From positions 26,118,901-26,182,900 of the forward strand of contig OY987299.1 of assembly GCA_963920635.1 (NCBI GenBank): 64,000 bases of DNA, given 5' to 3'. Every line of letters starts with the position of its first letter. Position 1 is the first letter of the stretch. The stretch comes from Pseudeuparius sepicola. Taxonomy: Eukaryota; Arthropoda; Insecta; Coleoptera; Anthribidae. Under the pieces are notes generated by a model that had not been told where the DNA came from, ran no database searches, and saw only the letters and a list, made by a program, of their open reading frames with translations. The position numbers and the translations under genes are program-made. Shown here one piece after another: positions 56,401-63,559 of this stretch.

Positions 56401-58143
56401 TAACCCTTTCGGGACTGCGGCCGCCTAAGGATCTGTGCCCAGTGGACCACAGCAGGAAGCGCATGCGTGTATGTACGGTTCCGGTCCTTAATTGCAAAAC
56501 AGTCATTACATAACAACAGATCTTTTCACAATATAAATCATTTTTGCATGCACCCACATGCCAATGAGCTTGTGTTCGAATTTATTGATGTATTTAAGTG
56601 CACTAAGTAAGTTTTTTTTACGAGAAGGACCACCCAACTAGATGACATTACTAGAAAATCAGCCAATGACATTAATTGGGGCATGACCAATGTAAAGTAG
56701 GGTTAAAGGGTTAAATGATTCAATATGTAACGCATGCAATCCATTAGACATTGGATGCTGGTTCACTCTGTCAGTTACCGAAACTAGTTTGTCCGATAAG
56801 CCGAGTCTGTCATGGTTCCACAGTAAACTTGATATTTATGTTAGCAATTTGATGAAAAAGCAGCCATGGCATAAATAAGACAGTTGAATGTATGAAATAT
56901 TTAAATATTTCAGTCAACGATATAATATAGTAACTTATTATTTATAATAACTTATTATTTCTCTGAGGTGGAATTTTAACTTTATATTTTTAACTTTATA
57001 TAACTTTAGAAGATGATTGAGTTTGACTAAAAAGAAAAACCTGTTCTGAGATGTTTAAAAGTATTTTCAATTGAAACTCAACAACAATGTTCGGTTACAC
57101 ACTTCCAAAAACACCTTAATAATTAACTAATGTGCAATGTAATGTTTTTATTTCCAGAGAAATTTGGTGGAAACGTAGGTCTGGCCATCACCCAAGCCAT
57201 TAGTTTAACAGGATCTTTCCAGTGGGGTATGCGTCAATCAACTGAACTTGAAAACCAAATGACTTCTGTTGAAAGAGTGGTTGAATACAGTTCTATTGAA
57301 CATGAGGCTCAGTTACAATCCGATCCCGATAAGAAACCTAAACAAACCTGGCCAGAAAAAGGAGAAATTACTTTCAAAAATGTATTTTTGCGATACTTTC
57401 CCAACGATCCGCCAGTTTTGAGAAATCTAAGCTTTAATATACTGCCAAAAGAGAAAATTGGTATTGTTGGAAGAACCGGTGCTGGAAAATCGTCCTTGAT
57501 TAATGCAATTTTCCAATTAACTTATACAGAAGGTGAAATTATAGTCGATGGAATAAATATAACAAAGATCGGATTACACGACTTACGATCTAAGATTTCT
57601 ATTATACCTCAGGAACCGGTTCTGTTCTCTGGAACCATGAGAAAGAACCTAGATCCGTTTGATGAATATGAAGATGCAGACCTGTGGAGAGCTCTTGAAG
57701 ATGTGGAACTGAAGGAAGCTATTGAAGATTTGGCATGTGGGTTGAATTCAAAAATGTCCGAAGGTGGTTCCAATTTCAGTGTAGGCCAACGACAGTTAGT
57801 GTGCCTGGCAAGAGCTATTTTACGTAACAACAAAATTCTTGTGCTAGACGAAGCCACAGCCAATGTGGATCCTCAAACGGATGCCTTAATTCAAAATACA
57901 ATCAGGCAGAAATTCGTCGATTGTACAGTACTGACAATAGCGCATAGATTGAATACAGTCATGGACTCTGACAAAGTTTTGGTCATGGATGCGGGAACAA
58001 TGAAAGAATTTGATCATCCATATATTTTGCTGCAAAACCAGGATATCTTTTACGGAATGGTGCAACAGACTGGCAAGAACATGGCAGAAACTTTGCAGAA
58101 CATTGCGAAAGAAAGTTATGAGGCAACTCACCATAATTTATAG
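26439..58143 (+). CDS. ABCC/MRP4-like full ABC transporter, eight coding exons, complete
   Basis: Exons: 26439-26515, 38023-38265, 47291-47721, 50072-50228, 51613-52920, 54738-55285, 55343-55573 and 57158-58143. All introns are GT/AG, phases match at every junction, and the sum is 3981 nt (1326 residues plus TAG), about the length of human ABCC4. Order: short N terminus; [20 protein letters not shown] (lead into TMD1); TMD1 with GKTTAGQ-like [20 protein letters not shown] and [13 protein letters not shown]1 with Walker [10 protein letters not shown] (465-473), LSGGQ (555-559), Walker B LLDD (577-580) and H612; TMD2 (exons 6-8) with [11 protein letters not shown]2 with Walker [10 protein letters not shown] (1103-1111), FSVGQ (1205-1209), Walker B VLDE (1227-1230) and H1261. 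Asp instead of Glu after Walker B in NBD1 is usual for ABCC. Insect relatives include lethal(2)03659. It probably exports organic anions or xenobiotic conjugates at the plasma membrane; the substrate is unknown. There is no TMD0. Introns 1-4 and 7 are filled with transposons. Confidence 0.95.
27370..28192. mobile_element. Hairpin element nested in the left arm of the 5.2-kb element
   Basis: Ends TAGATACATATTACACCCAT and ATGGGTGTAATATGTATCTA are perfect inverted repeats, and complementarity continues for about 260 bp (to about 27635 and from about 27938). The unique centre holds a Cys-rich ORF tail. The insertion splits an arm that is uninterrupted in the other copy at about 31750, which proves nesting. 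Confidence 0.85.
27635..27859 (+). pseudogene. Cys-rich C-terminal module of an unidentified transposon protein
   Basis: The 74-codon frame holds [18 protein letters not shown] followed by [12 protein letters not shown] and an acidic tail ([18 protein letters not shown]) to TGA. The spacing CxCx3CxxxCxCRRx8CxxCx4CxN parallels the module at 61490-61600 (CNCKIDC..CRR...CTAMCGKCNG..SN). Both look like the end of a larger protein. I know this pattern from uncharacterised TE-like insect proteins but cannot name the family. It sits in the centre of a hairpin element, so it may be captured cargo or the remaining 3' end of the element's own gene. Confidence 0.5.
28490..29290. repeat. Diverged direct repeats inside the 5.2-kb element
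   Basis: TTTTTTAGCGAATAGCATG through TATCCAAAAATC and CACAAGAAGCACTAGGTA at 28500-28630 recurs at about 28755-28895. A second block, GGCACTGTTTTTATACGATG through CACTTGTT..TTTCACTGCA at 28914-29008, recurs at 29203-29285. The period is about 255-290 bp. Confidence 0.65.
29600..30400. promoter_or_regulatory. CpG-rich block with hairpin inside the 5.2-kb element
   Basis: This is a local island of high G+C and CpG in an AT-rich background. It contains the stem GTTGGCGTCGG/CCGACGCCAAC with a 10-nt loop near 30204-30235, an initiator-like TCAGT at 30136 and a good donor AAAAGTAAGA near 30380. It resembles the promoter and non-coding first exon of an insect gene, either captured by the element or acting as an alternative start in ABCC intron 1. 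No ATG-initiated protein of note is present. Confidence 0.3.
30655..30965. repeat. 166-bp tandem repeat, two copies
   Basis: AAAAGTAGA-AATA-A-AGGAC-ACAACCCTGAGGGGG starts at 30655 and again at 30821. Both copies continue through GCCGCGCGTTAAATTCAC and ACAGTCTTCCCC. A partial copy of the last piece also precedes the array near 30470. Confidence 0.75.
30966..31714. other. Rest of the 5.2-kb element core, nothing recognised
   Basis: Mixed-composition sequence with TAGGTAGGTAGGTAG and AGGTACCTAGGTACCTA islands. No coding or paired structure is seen. Confidence 0.35.
32153..33057. other. ABCC intron 1 sequence, no feature seen
   Basis: AT-rich DNA with short uninformative frames on both strands. 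Confidence 0.4.
33058..33250. repeat. Short palindromic repeat with GGCTGTTAAG stem
   Basis: Left ACCGGTTTCGGCTGTTAAG and right CTTAACAGCCGAAGCCGAAA are inverted around 33148. Weaker complementarity (GCACAGCACTGTATT against AATACTGTGCTGTGC) extends to the ends. The element is non-coding; its class is unknown. Confidence 0.65.
33251..34084. other. ABCC intron 1 sequence with a weak THAP-like frame
   Basis: GTAGCCTCCATGTTGGA at about 33304 recurs at about 49815, so it marks a dispersed repeat. On the minus strand near 33785-33850 the short stretch [21 protein letters not shown] resembles a THAP start (C-x4-C) but is too short to call. Confidence 0.35.
34085..35069. mobile_element. TA-flanked mariner-like element with arms of about 285 bp
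   Basis: Ends CAGGGTTATGCACATAAC and GTTATGTGCATAACCCTG are perfect inverted repeats between TA dinucleotides. Arms run 34085-34370 and about 34780-35069. Blocks shared as complements include ATATCAGATCTGCCGATATA and GAGTAAACCATTGAACCAAA. The 410-bp centre encodes a transposase tail on the minus strand. An internal CAGGGTGTT(C/G) site also occurs in each arm, and the same arm sequence is related to the element at 47753-48224. Confidence 0.85.
34508..34714 (-). pseudogene. Mariner-type transposase C-terminal remnant
   Basis: The frame holds [17 protein letters not shown], then [19 protein letters not shown] and a stop. It matches the end of many insect mariner-like transposases (LK..I..ai..i......v...f..Rl..Ci...GgHiEHLL). 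No catalytic residues remain. Confidence 0.65.
35167..36359. mobile_element. Foldback element, family A/B/C, copy B (most complete)
   Basis: Ends CAGTGTG and CACACTG are flanked by TA. The left arm has GACCTTGCGGCGAAATCCTG and the right arm CAGGATTTCGCGGCAAGGTC. Further in, GTATGCCATGGAATCAC pairs with GTAATTCCATGGCACAC, and ACACAGCGTTAATCA-type blocks pair as well. Arms exceed 400 bp in total, with small gaps. No ORF is recognised. Confidence 0.8.
36360..38022. other. End of ABCC intron 1, with a short inverted repeat
   Basis: AT-rich. Near 37198-37485 two arms of about 60 bp (ACGGTATAAAACATTATATC... and ...GATAATGGTATAAAGTTTTATACC) are inverted, suggesting a 290-bp MITE. The interval ends with the acceptor CTCTTTTGTTACAG of ABCC exon 2. 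Confidence 0.45.
38729..40593. mobile_element. Mariner-like element with TIRs of about 310 bp
   Basis: Ends CAGTATGTCCACGGATGGGG and the exact complement are flanked by TA (38727-38728, 40594-40595), and complementarity continues for about 310 bp into each side. Total 1865 bp, lying in ABCC intron 2. The centre encodes a broken transposase on the plus strand. TIRs this long contrast with the usual 30 bp of classical mariners. Confidence 0.92.
39005..40083 (+). pseudogene. Broken DD41D-like mariner transposase
   Basis: The N-terminal part (39005-39394) has a helix-turn-helix-type pattern with [13 protein letters not shown] and [13 protein letters not shown], then a stop. The central part with the first catalytic Asp is missing or scrambled; CAATGTACAGCACGTATGTG near 39370 and a similar GAATGTACACCACGTGCGTG near 39614 mark the junction. 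The C-terminal part (39628-40083) has [36 protein letters not shown], a TAG in place of the usual Leu, then [12 protein letters not shown] and a C-terminal end. Between the QHD Asp and the ICD Asp lie 41 residues, matching the DD41D (rosa/visitor-type) mariner group. It is inactive. Confidence 0.8.
40594..41420. other. ABCC intron 2 sequence, no feature seen
   Basis: AT-rich. A scrap near 40615-40800 (CACTCGCCACACC, CCTCCACCTCAACTTAGTATCGAG) is similar to 3890-4660, so both derive from one dispersed repeat. Confidence 0.45.
41421..42355. mobile_element. Non-autonomous pogo-like element, copy 2 (935 bp)
   Basis: Same GGGGAGAGTCGGGTAATATC inverted ends and TA flanks as 7206-8127, in the opposite orientation, inside ABCC intron 2. 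The two copies share layout and internal deletion and are highly similar end to end. Confidence 0.88.
41863..42190 (+). pseudogene. pogo-type transposase C-terminal remnant, copy 2
   Basis: A lysine-rich run starting [20 protein letters not shown] leads, after a small frame change, into [16 protein letters not shown] and ANWIQ. A further frame change gives [12 protein letters not shown] and YYKCDICKG. Together these are a PHD-like Zn finger at the end of a pogo-family transposase. The same break between the finger halves is present in copy 1. Confidence 0.65.
42356..42739. other. ABCC intron 2 sequence, no feature seen
   Basis: AT-rich DNA without recognisable structure. Confidence 0.4.
42740..43230. 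mobile_element. Foldback element, family A/B/C, shortened copy C
   Basis: GTATGCCATGGAATTATCTC with TTGAAAGGTCAACAGGACCA near 42825-42875 matches copies A and B. TGTATATTTTTTGTTCAAAT near 43155 and CTGATTAACGCTATG near 43195 match the opposite arm. The outer ends are missing. Confidence 0.6.
43231..46215. other. ABCC intron 2 sequence, mostly featureless
   Basis: A GC-richer patch lies at 43790-43935 without coding similarity. A CAGGGTGG-type end at 45100 and GGTGTTCCATT at 44772 may bound a TA-type repeat of about 350 bp. The rest is AT-rich with no gene. Confidence 0.4.
46216..46784. mobile_element. Internally deleted mariner, long-TIR family of 59521-61162
   Basis: Ends CAGGCTCTGTCAAATGTATG and CATACATTTGACGGACCCTG lie between TA dinucleotides. 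Arms are about 200-230 bp. The 120-bp centre keeps the transposase end ([20 protein letters not shown] then stop near 46430-46490), which matches the copy at 59521-61162 (FVERLELC...GAHFEHYL). It is 569 bp long and lies in ABCC intron 2. Confidence 0.88.
46785..47290. other. End of ABCC intron 2
   Basis: AT-rich. Ends with the acceptor GCGTTTTCCAG of ABCC exon 3. Confidence 0.6.
47753..48224. mobile_element. 472-bp TA-flanked foldback, 32 bp after ABCC exon 3
   Basis: CAGGGTGTTCCCGTATATTT on the left and AATATACAGAAACACCCTG on the right are inverted, flanked by TA, with arms of about 90 bp. An internal TACAGGGTGTTCCATTAAAA and GTTGGAATCGGAA relate it to the element at 34085-35069. Confidence 0.8.
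48364..49564. mobile_element. hAT-type element with perfect 8-bp target duplication
   Basis: CAGTGGCGTATCCAGG and TGAATAAGCCACTG form the ends. The 8-bp CTAAAAGC is duplicated exactly at 48356-48363 and 49565-49572. An 8-bp duplication and CAGTGGC termini are diagnostic of hAT. No transposase remains; the body hosts a nested TA-flanked repeat. Lies in ABCC intron 3. Confidence 0.88.
48484..49176. mobile_element. Nested TA-flanked foldback with duplicated right end
   Basis: CAGGGTGTCCGG at 48484 faces TTACTGGACACCCTG ending at 49068. A 108-bp tandem duplicate of the right arm ends at 49176. GTTCATATGAAC sits in the left arm and in both right copies. The insertion lies inside the hAT-type element, so it is younger. 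Confidence 0.8.
50285..51590. mobile_element. 1.3-kb foldback almost filling ABCC intron 4
   Basis: Arms of about 290 bp: 50285-50575 and 51290-51590. CACTTCAACAGGTGATAAAA pairs with a TATCACCTGATGAAGTG-type block, and TATTAGTATTTTGCTTGATAAAACAAA pairs with the TTTGTTTTATCAAGAATAAATACTAATA region. The centre (51082-51430) has a lysine- and cysteine-rich frame of unknown identity. The right end is about 22 bp from the exon 5 acceptor. Confidence 0.75.
53211..54211. mobile_element. 1-kb element with GGGGAACTTG ends in ABCC intron 5
   Basis: GGGGAACTTGAAC at 53211 and GTGCAAGTTCCCC ending at 54211 are inverted, but the complementarity is only about 15 bp. There is no ORF of note, and target duplication is unclear. 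Confidence 0.4.
55574..57157. other. ABCC intron 7, with a strong short hairpin
   Basis: ATGGGCCTGTG at 56104 and CACAGGCCCAT ending at about 56146 form a stem with a pyrimidine-rich loop. No other gene or complete element is recognised. The intron ends with TTTTTATTTCCAG before exon 8. Confidence 0.5.
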
Positions 58144-58279
58144 TTTATTAAATTGTTATAGCCAAGTTAAATACCTATATAAAGAGATCTCTTATATGTT
58201 TTTAATGTTGCCAGTGAAGTTAAAACGTTGTACTTATGCAAAGGTATATTTTTATACACAAAACCATTGTTCCATTTAC

Positions 58280-58285
58280 AATAAA
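58280..58285 (+). terminator. Poly(A) signal of the ABCC gene
   Basis: AATAAA lies 137 bp after the TAG stop, in an AT-rich 3' UTR. Confidence 0.6.
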
Positions 58286-59232
58286 CAGTCAAGCAAAAAA
58301 ATATGTTGTTTTATTTTTCAATGTGCTTTTATCAGAAAATCTGAAGATATGTCTAAAGTGCCACTAGACATGCAGTTAATGCTTCGAGTGAAGCAAGAAG
58401 TAGATGGGATTGTCTTTGCAAGGAGGCATATACCACTTAACAGTTGTGTGACTGTCAAATCTCGTCACCGACCCTCGAACTGGTCCAAGATCAAAGAAAC
58501 AAATTAAAATTTTAATTGTAATTGAATAGGAGAGAGTCACCATGAATAGGACATTTTCAAAAATAATCAAGTAGATTTTGTGTTTTCCGAGATTTGTAAA
58601 AAAAAAGTTAACCATAATTTATGGGATAGAATAAGTACTTATTCTTGTCGTAAAATCGAAAAATTTATTATTAAACAATGTTTGCTACTGAAAAAAAATG
58701 TTTTTAAAAAACATACCAAGTGTTCCATTCAAGGAACAGGTTTCCTGAATTGGACTTTCGAGATGCAGTCATGAAATTAGTTACTAAAGGGAGTTCTTCC
58801 TTTTCTGAAAGTATTTTTCGGTTTCGGTAACTACTAGTCTCTGCAATGAACTTTTGAGAATGCCCGTATATTGAGCTGCTTTTCTTATTGCAAGTTTTGT
58901 TTAAGCAGCCTCTATATCTCCCTCTTTTTGCTCCCATTCTGTGATCTGCAAGCAAATATTTAATTGATTTATTTGCTTTTGTTGTAACACAAGTTGGGAC
59001 ATGTCCCAATGCCCTCTACTTATAGTACAGGATAATTAGCCAATTATTATTAGTAAAGATTTCTTAAAACAATATATAAAGCTAAAAATTGGTAAACGGG
59101 TAGCTTTTAGTATAACGATTCCTAATTTGTGGTGTTGCAGCGTGTGCCGGGTGGTGGGAACGCGGGACGGGTGGAAAGAGAAGACGGCAGTGGCGGCACG
59201 CGGCGCGGCTGTTTAGTTGGTTTCTAGACATG
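58286..59232. other. Intergenic DNA between ABCC and TE remnants
   Basis: No gene is recognised. A GC-rich patch at 59135-59215 stands out from the AT-rich surroundings without coding similarity. Confidence 0.4.
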
Positions 59233-59454
59233 TTAAAGATAAGTTGCGTCTAGTTTTTGAAGAGCGCGGAACATCATCACATCACAGGTCAGCTGTCCCA
59301 GAAGATCATCAATAAATATTAAGGACAAAAACGGCCCAAGATTTAAACCTTGTGCCACACATGCTTCTTTATGCGTTTCGTTTTTAATACCACGCTTCTC
59401 CAAATACTTGGTGATGTAAAAAGACCACATTGCTTTTTCTACGCTTTTCTCCAT
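59233..59454 (-). pseudogene. Non-LTR reverse transcriptase scrap
   Basis: VAQGLNLGPFLSLIFIDDL resembles the RT motif QGs.LGPLLFliyindL, but several core residues have changed, and the YADD box is absent (VMMFRA). It is a short decayed remnant, not clearly the same family as 8330-11115. Confidence 0.55.
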
Positions 59455-59520
59455 GCAGTTACAAGTTGCGATACAACTTCTTCACTTTTCAATAAAGGCA
59501 AATAAATGAGCTTTTATATA

Positions 59521-61162
59521 ATGTGTTATACAAAAGTTTCTTGGTTAATTTTTTGGCACTTTCTGGTAACCTTGAATTTTTTCCATCCGTCATAGTTACG
59601 CTGCTATGGTGACCAACTTTTTTTTCAAATGGCACCCGCTATTTTTTATTTAGATTTTGTGATCAGCGTTCATTTCTGCATTAGGTACTTCAAAAATATC
59701 TAATGGTTGCATAAGAAAATAATCGACAAAAATCACTTTCACGCAAAATCAGCGTTAACAGCAAGGTGTGATCCCCTCTTATTGTCCCCTTTTTCTGTTT
59801 GCGTTTTTTTTGCACTTTTTTATTGTCCTCTTTTTCTGTTTGCGGTTTTTTGCATTTCAAGGTACCCGTGGATCAGGGCAACTAGTACCTTCATTGTTGT
59901 TAGTTTGACAAGTTTCATTATCTGCGTTTAATACATTAGAACCCATTTTTAACAAAATGGTTCATTTGTCAGAAAGAGAAAGGATTGATGTTCTCATCAT
60001 GGTAGGTTTCGGAGACCGAAAAAGGACTCAAGAGGAAGTGGTTATACTATTTAATGAGACTTATCCTAATAGACCACCTATCAGTCAGTCTTGTGTTTCC
60101 AGAGTGGTAAAGAAATTCAGAGAAACAGGTATTGTTAAAGATAAACAGAAGATAGGCCGACCAAAATTAGCTACAAGTGGAGATCCAGCGTTGAATTTGT
60201 TATTGGCTGTGCAGGAAAATCCAATAACATTTTGTAATGACGTTTTGTTTTCTGACGAAGCCACCTATTTATGTTTAATGGAAATGTTAATAGGCATAAC
60301 TGCCGATATTGGGCTCCGCAAAATCCCCACTGGTTCGATGAAGTTCATACGCAAAGGCCCCAAAATTTAAACGTTTGGGCGGGCATTCTAGGCAACCGCA
60401 TCATAGGTCCATTTTTTATAGACGGCAATTGGACAGCAGAAAGATATTTCGATTTGCTACAACATCAGGTTCTACCCGCAAGAGGACAAGATGAGGATGG
60501 AGTGTGGTTTCAACAAGATGGGGCTCCCCCTTATTTTAGAAGACACGTGAGCTGGACAATGTTTTCCCTGGACAATGTTTTCCCAAACAGATGGATTGGG
60601 CGGCGAGGAACAATTGAGTGGCCAGCACGATCACCAGATCTCACACTGTGTGATTTCTTTTTACATTAAAAATAAAATTTATGTAGATAGGCCAAATAAC
60701 TTGTATTACTTACGGGCGCGAATTATTGGAGAAATGAGGGATCTGAGGGATGAAGTATTTCAAAACGTAAGATCGTTTGTAGAAAGACTAGAACTTTGTA
60801 GTGACGGTGCACACTTTGAACATTATCTTTAAGTTAAGTTTTATTAAGGTTGTAAAAATAAATTAACGCTGGTTTTACGTGAAAGTGATCTTTGTCGATT
60901 ATTTTCTTACGCAACCATTAGATATTTTTGAAGTACCTAATGCAGAAATGAACGCTGATTACAAAATCTAAATAAAAAATAGGGGGTGCCATTTCAAAAA
61001 AAAGTTGGTCGCCATAGCAACGTAACTATGACGGATGGAAAAAATTCAGGGTCACCAGAAAGTGGCAAAAAAGTAACCAAGAAACTTTTGTATAACATTT
61101 TTTTTTTCAAAAACAAAAAGAAAAAAGATACACCCATTATTCCATACATTTGACGGACCCTG
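59521..61162. mobile_element. Decayed mariner-like element, left end truncated
   Basis: Arms of about 220 bp (59527-59750 and 60885-61100) are inverted, sharing TATACAAAAGTTTCTTGGTT and TTTCTGCATTAGGTACTTCA as complements. The right end finishes ACATTTGACGGACCCTG followed by TA, the same end as 46216-46784. The matching outer 60 bp on the left are missing. The plus strand encodes a broken transposase. Confidence 0.85.
59957..60832 (+). pseudogene. Broken mariner transposase
   Basis: An ATG-started N terminus has the helix-turn-helix region (SQSCVSRVVKKFRETGIV, IGRPKLAT). About 80 codons seem deleted after VQENPIT. The first catalytic block FSDEATY is followed by a frameshift near 60270, and the next frame gives NRHNCRYWAPQNPHW, LNVWAGILGNRIIGPFF and FQQDGAPPYFRRHV. 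A 16-bp duplication (CTGGACAATGTTTTCC twice) precedes RWIGRRGTIEWPARSPDLTL. A stop and another frame change lead to the C terminus GAHFEHYL. The residue types match the insect mariner group with RWIGRRGPIEWP-type motifs. It is inactive. Confidence 0.82.
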
Positions 61163-61330
61163 TACTTTTGAAATCGAACGAGACACCAAGGCAATATATT
61201 TCTGCAATCAATGATACAAATGCAACTAAAGAAGATATTGCTCAAGCTCCTAAAATTATTATATAACATTCGCGTTTCTTCAGATGACTTAAACAAAACT
61301 AAGTAGATTTAACTGTTATAAAACCAGTTT

Positions 61331-61623
61331 TTGGAAAGTTTGATCAGCAAGTTTGAACAGCATATCTACAGAGTTTTCCATCAAGTTCAGTCTTGGCGTG
61401 TTGTAGAACTTCCTGCTACTGATTGGGGATGGAAGAAAAAAGAGGGACACTTTACCCTCTGGCTCCCGAAAATTTATCAAAGTTGTTTTTTTGTAACTGT
61501 AAAATTGATTGTGTCCAAAGATATGATTGTCGCCGAGGAGAACTTCCGTGTACCGCGATGTGTGGAAAATGCAATGGTGAAACTTTCAGCAACAGACCTT
61601 CCATGCTAGTTGATGAGGAATAA
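61331..61623 (+). pseudogene. Second copy of the Cys-rich transposon C-terminal module
   Basis: Frame one reads HIYRVFHQVQSW and LPATDWGWKKKEG. After a slip in an A-run near 61435, frame two reads TLYPLAPENLSKLFF, CNCKIDCVQRYDCRR and PCTAMCGKCNG to a stop at 61623. The WGWK segment followed by a CxCx3C...CR...CxxxCxxC module recurs in uncharacterised insect TE-like proteins; I cannot name the family. It is related to 27635-27859. Confidence 0.55.
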
Positions 61624-63474
61624 CAATCGGAGATAAAAGAATGCTCCTTAGACGAGGAATATAATACTCAACCCAACGAACGTGGACCCTCCAGATTAGC
61701 CAACTAAACTGTTCGAAGTATTGGTTTGTAAGGTATGAAAATTATATTAAATCTTATAGAATCTTATAGAAATTAAATTATCATTTATTTTAGGTTAAAT
61801 CTGGATTTGGTTTAGGCCAGCAAAATGGTGGCGGCTTGAAATATTTGAAACATGGTTCCTTCCTAGCATTCTTGACACATTTTTGATAATTATATCAATA
61901 GTTATGTGAATTATTTTAATAGAAAATTTTGGCGGAACTATATTTTTTTCTTATAACTTCCAAAATGGCGGACATGGCGGTCAATGGCGGCTGCCCACCA
62001 ACACGTACAATGTGCACGACTATAAAATTTTATTTACTTACCCATAAGGTATCTTCAAACAAATTTTCAGCTTTATACTTTGTTTTTAGTTTGAATAAGC
62101 TAATTACCCTGCACTATTATATCTCTGGTCCCAATCGCTATGATTCAGAGAAACAGTTGCCACTTTGAAAATCGGTTATTTATTATTTATTTCCTAACCA
62201 CAAAAAACATCAATTTCTGCCGAAAAGTTTATATAGTTTTTATAGCAAAATGTTACCCACAAAATATAGGATATACCTAGTCACTAGTTGTTAAAAAAAA
62301 AATTCGAGAGCAAATTTTAGAAAAACTGCATCAAAATCGCACTACTTATGCCACTACAGACATTCAACATCTGTTTGAATAGTATGTGAAACCCAGGAGG
62401 GGGAGGGAGCATGGTTGGGATTATGGGCAACCGGGATAGTTTCTGCATATATTCCTGTTTCCGTTTTTACAGTGACGAGCACCTTTGAGTTGTTTCGACA
62501 AAATTATCGTGGCAGAAATCCTCATTTTTCGTGAAATCAGTATCCACTATACAGGCAAAAAGTTATAAGGCACGTTTATGTCTGCAAGTTTATGAATCCA
62601 TGCGATAATAGAGCAATTCTAATTTTAAATTTTCAATTATGAGGAAGTAGGATTAATTATTATCCTCAAACATTTAGTTTCGGCGGCCAGGGCCAAGTCA
62701 CACAGCATAATAATTCGAAAAAGTATCCAAGTACCACATAGTTACTGATACCCACAGATTACCCACCTTCTGGCACCTATCACCGTGTCAGTCAGATATC
62801 AAAATATTGTGTCAAAACACAGGGCAATTTTCGTCTCACTTATTTCATAATGCCCAAGTGCTTTGACTCCTTCCCGAGATTCTTTATTCCGAGCTTTATT
62901 CAAAGGTTTGAATGCTCAATTTGTTAAGATGAACTGCTGGAGAGGTTCAGAAATTGTAGACAAATGTTTACAGCTTCCTGTAAATGTGTCCTATTCATAC
63001 TTAGGTACATACTTACATTTTTTGTTTTTTTTTTTCACACAATCTGGCAATTTTTACTTTCTCACATATCGGACAATTCTTAGCAAATAGGTCATATTAA
63101 TTTTATCTGTCTCCCGGGTTTCCAGGCTCCTTGACAAAATAAAATAAGGCAGTGGCTTATTTATACGTCCATAATAGTCGGTAAACGTCTTGTGCTCTCA
63201 TTGGTTAGTTGAGTCACGTGACTTCTTTGGAAGTATATTTAACCACAATTTAACTTCATATACGTCCGAAGTATATGTTGCAATAAGGAGTGTATGCCCT
63301 TCTTTTTTGGCGATGGGCACTGCCATATGAAAAAAGGAGGCATTCGCCCCATATTGTGGAATCACTAGAGATGGGCGAGGCCATACATATATTCGTCGGA
63401 AGTATAAATAGCCACTTTGATAAAATAACGTCAACAAATTATTAATAACATTTTATAGTTTCAAGTATCAATTA
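61624..63474. other. Intergenic DNA 3' of the RTRAF-like gene
   Basis: AT-rich. TGGCGGCTTG / AATGGCGGACATGGCGG words near 61830-61990 are locally repeated. No gene is recognised; short frames lack similarity. Confidence 0.4.
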
Positions 63475-63480
63475 TTTATT
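63475..63480 (-). terminator. Poly(A) signal of the RTRAF-like gene
   Basis: AATAAA on the minus strand, about 80 bp after the stop codon. Confidence 0.5.
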
Positions 63481-63559
63481 TACCACTGAATACACATAGG
63501 AATATTAGATATATTAACAAATTTGTATTATATAATACCGGAGATTATAATAAATGAGG

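Noticed and set aside
58010..58507. 165-codon plus-strand frame over the end of ABCC exon 8 and its 3' UTR
   Set aside because: It is out of frame with the conserved NBD2 coding sequence and extends into the UTR.
63198..63437. 79-codon minus-strand frame beyond the RTRAF poly(A) signal
   Set aside because: No similarity and no promoter or splice context. It lies in a short locally repetitive region.
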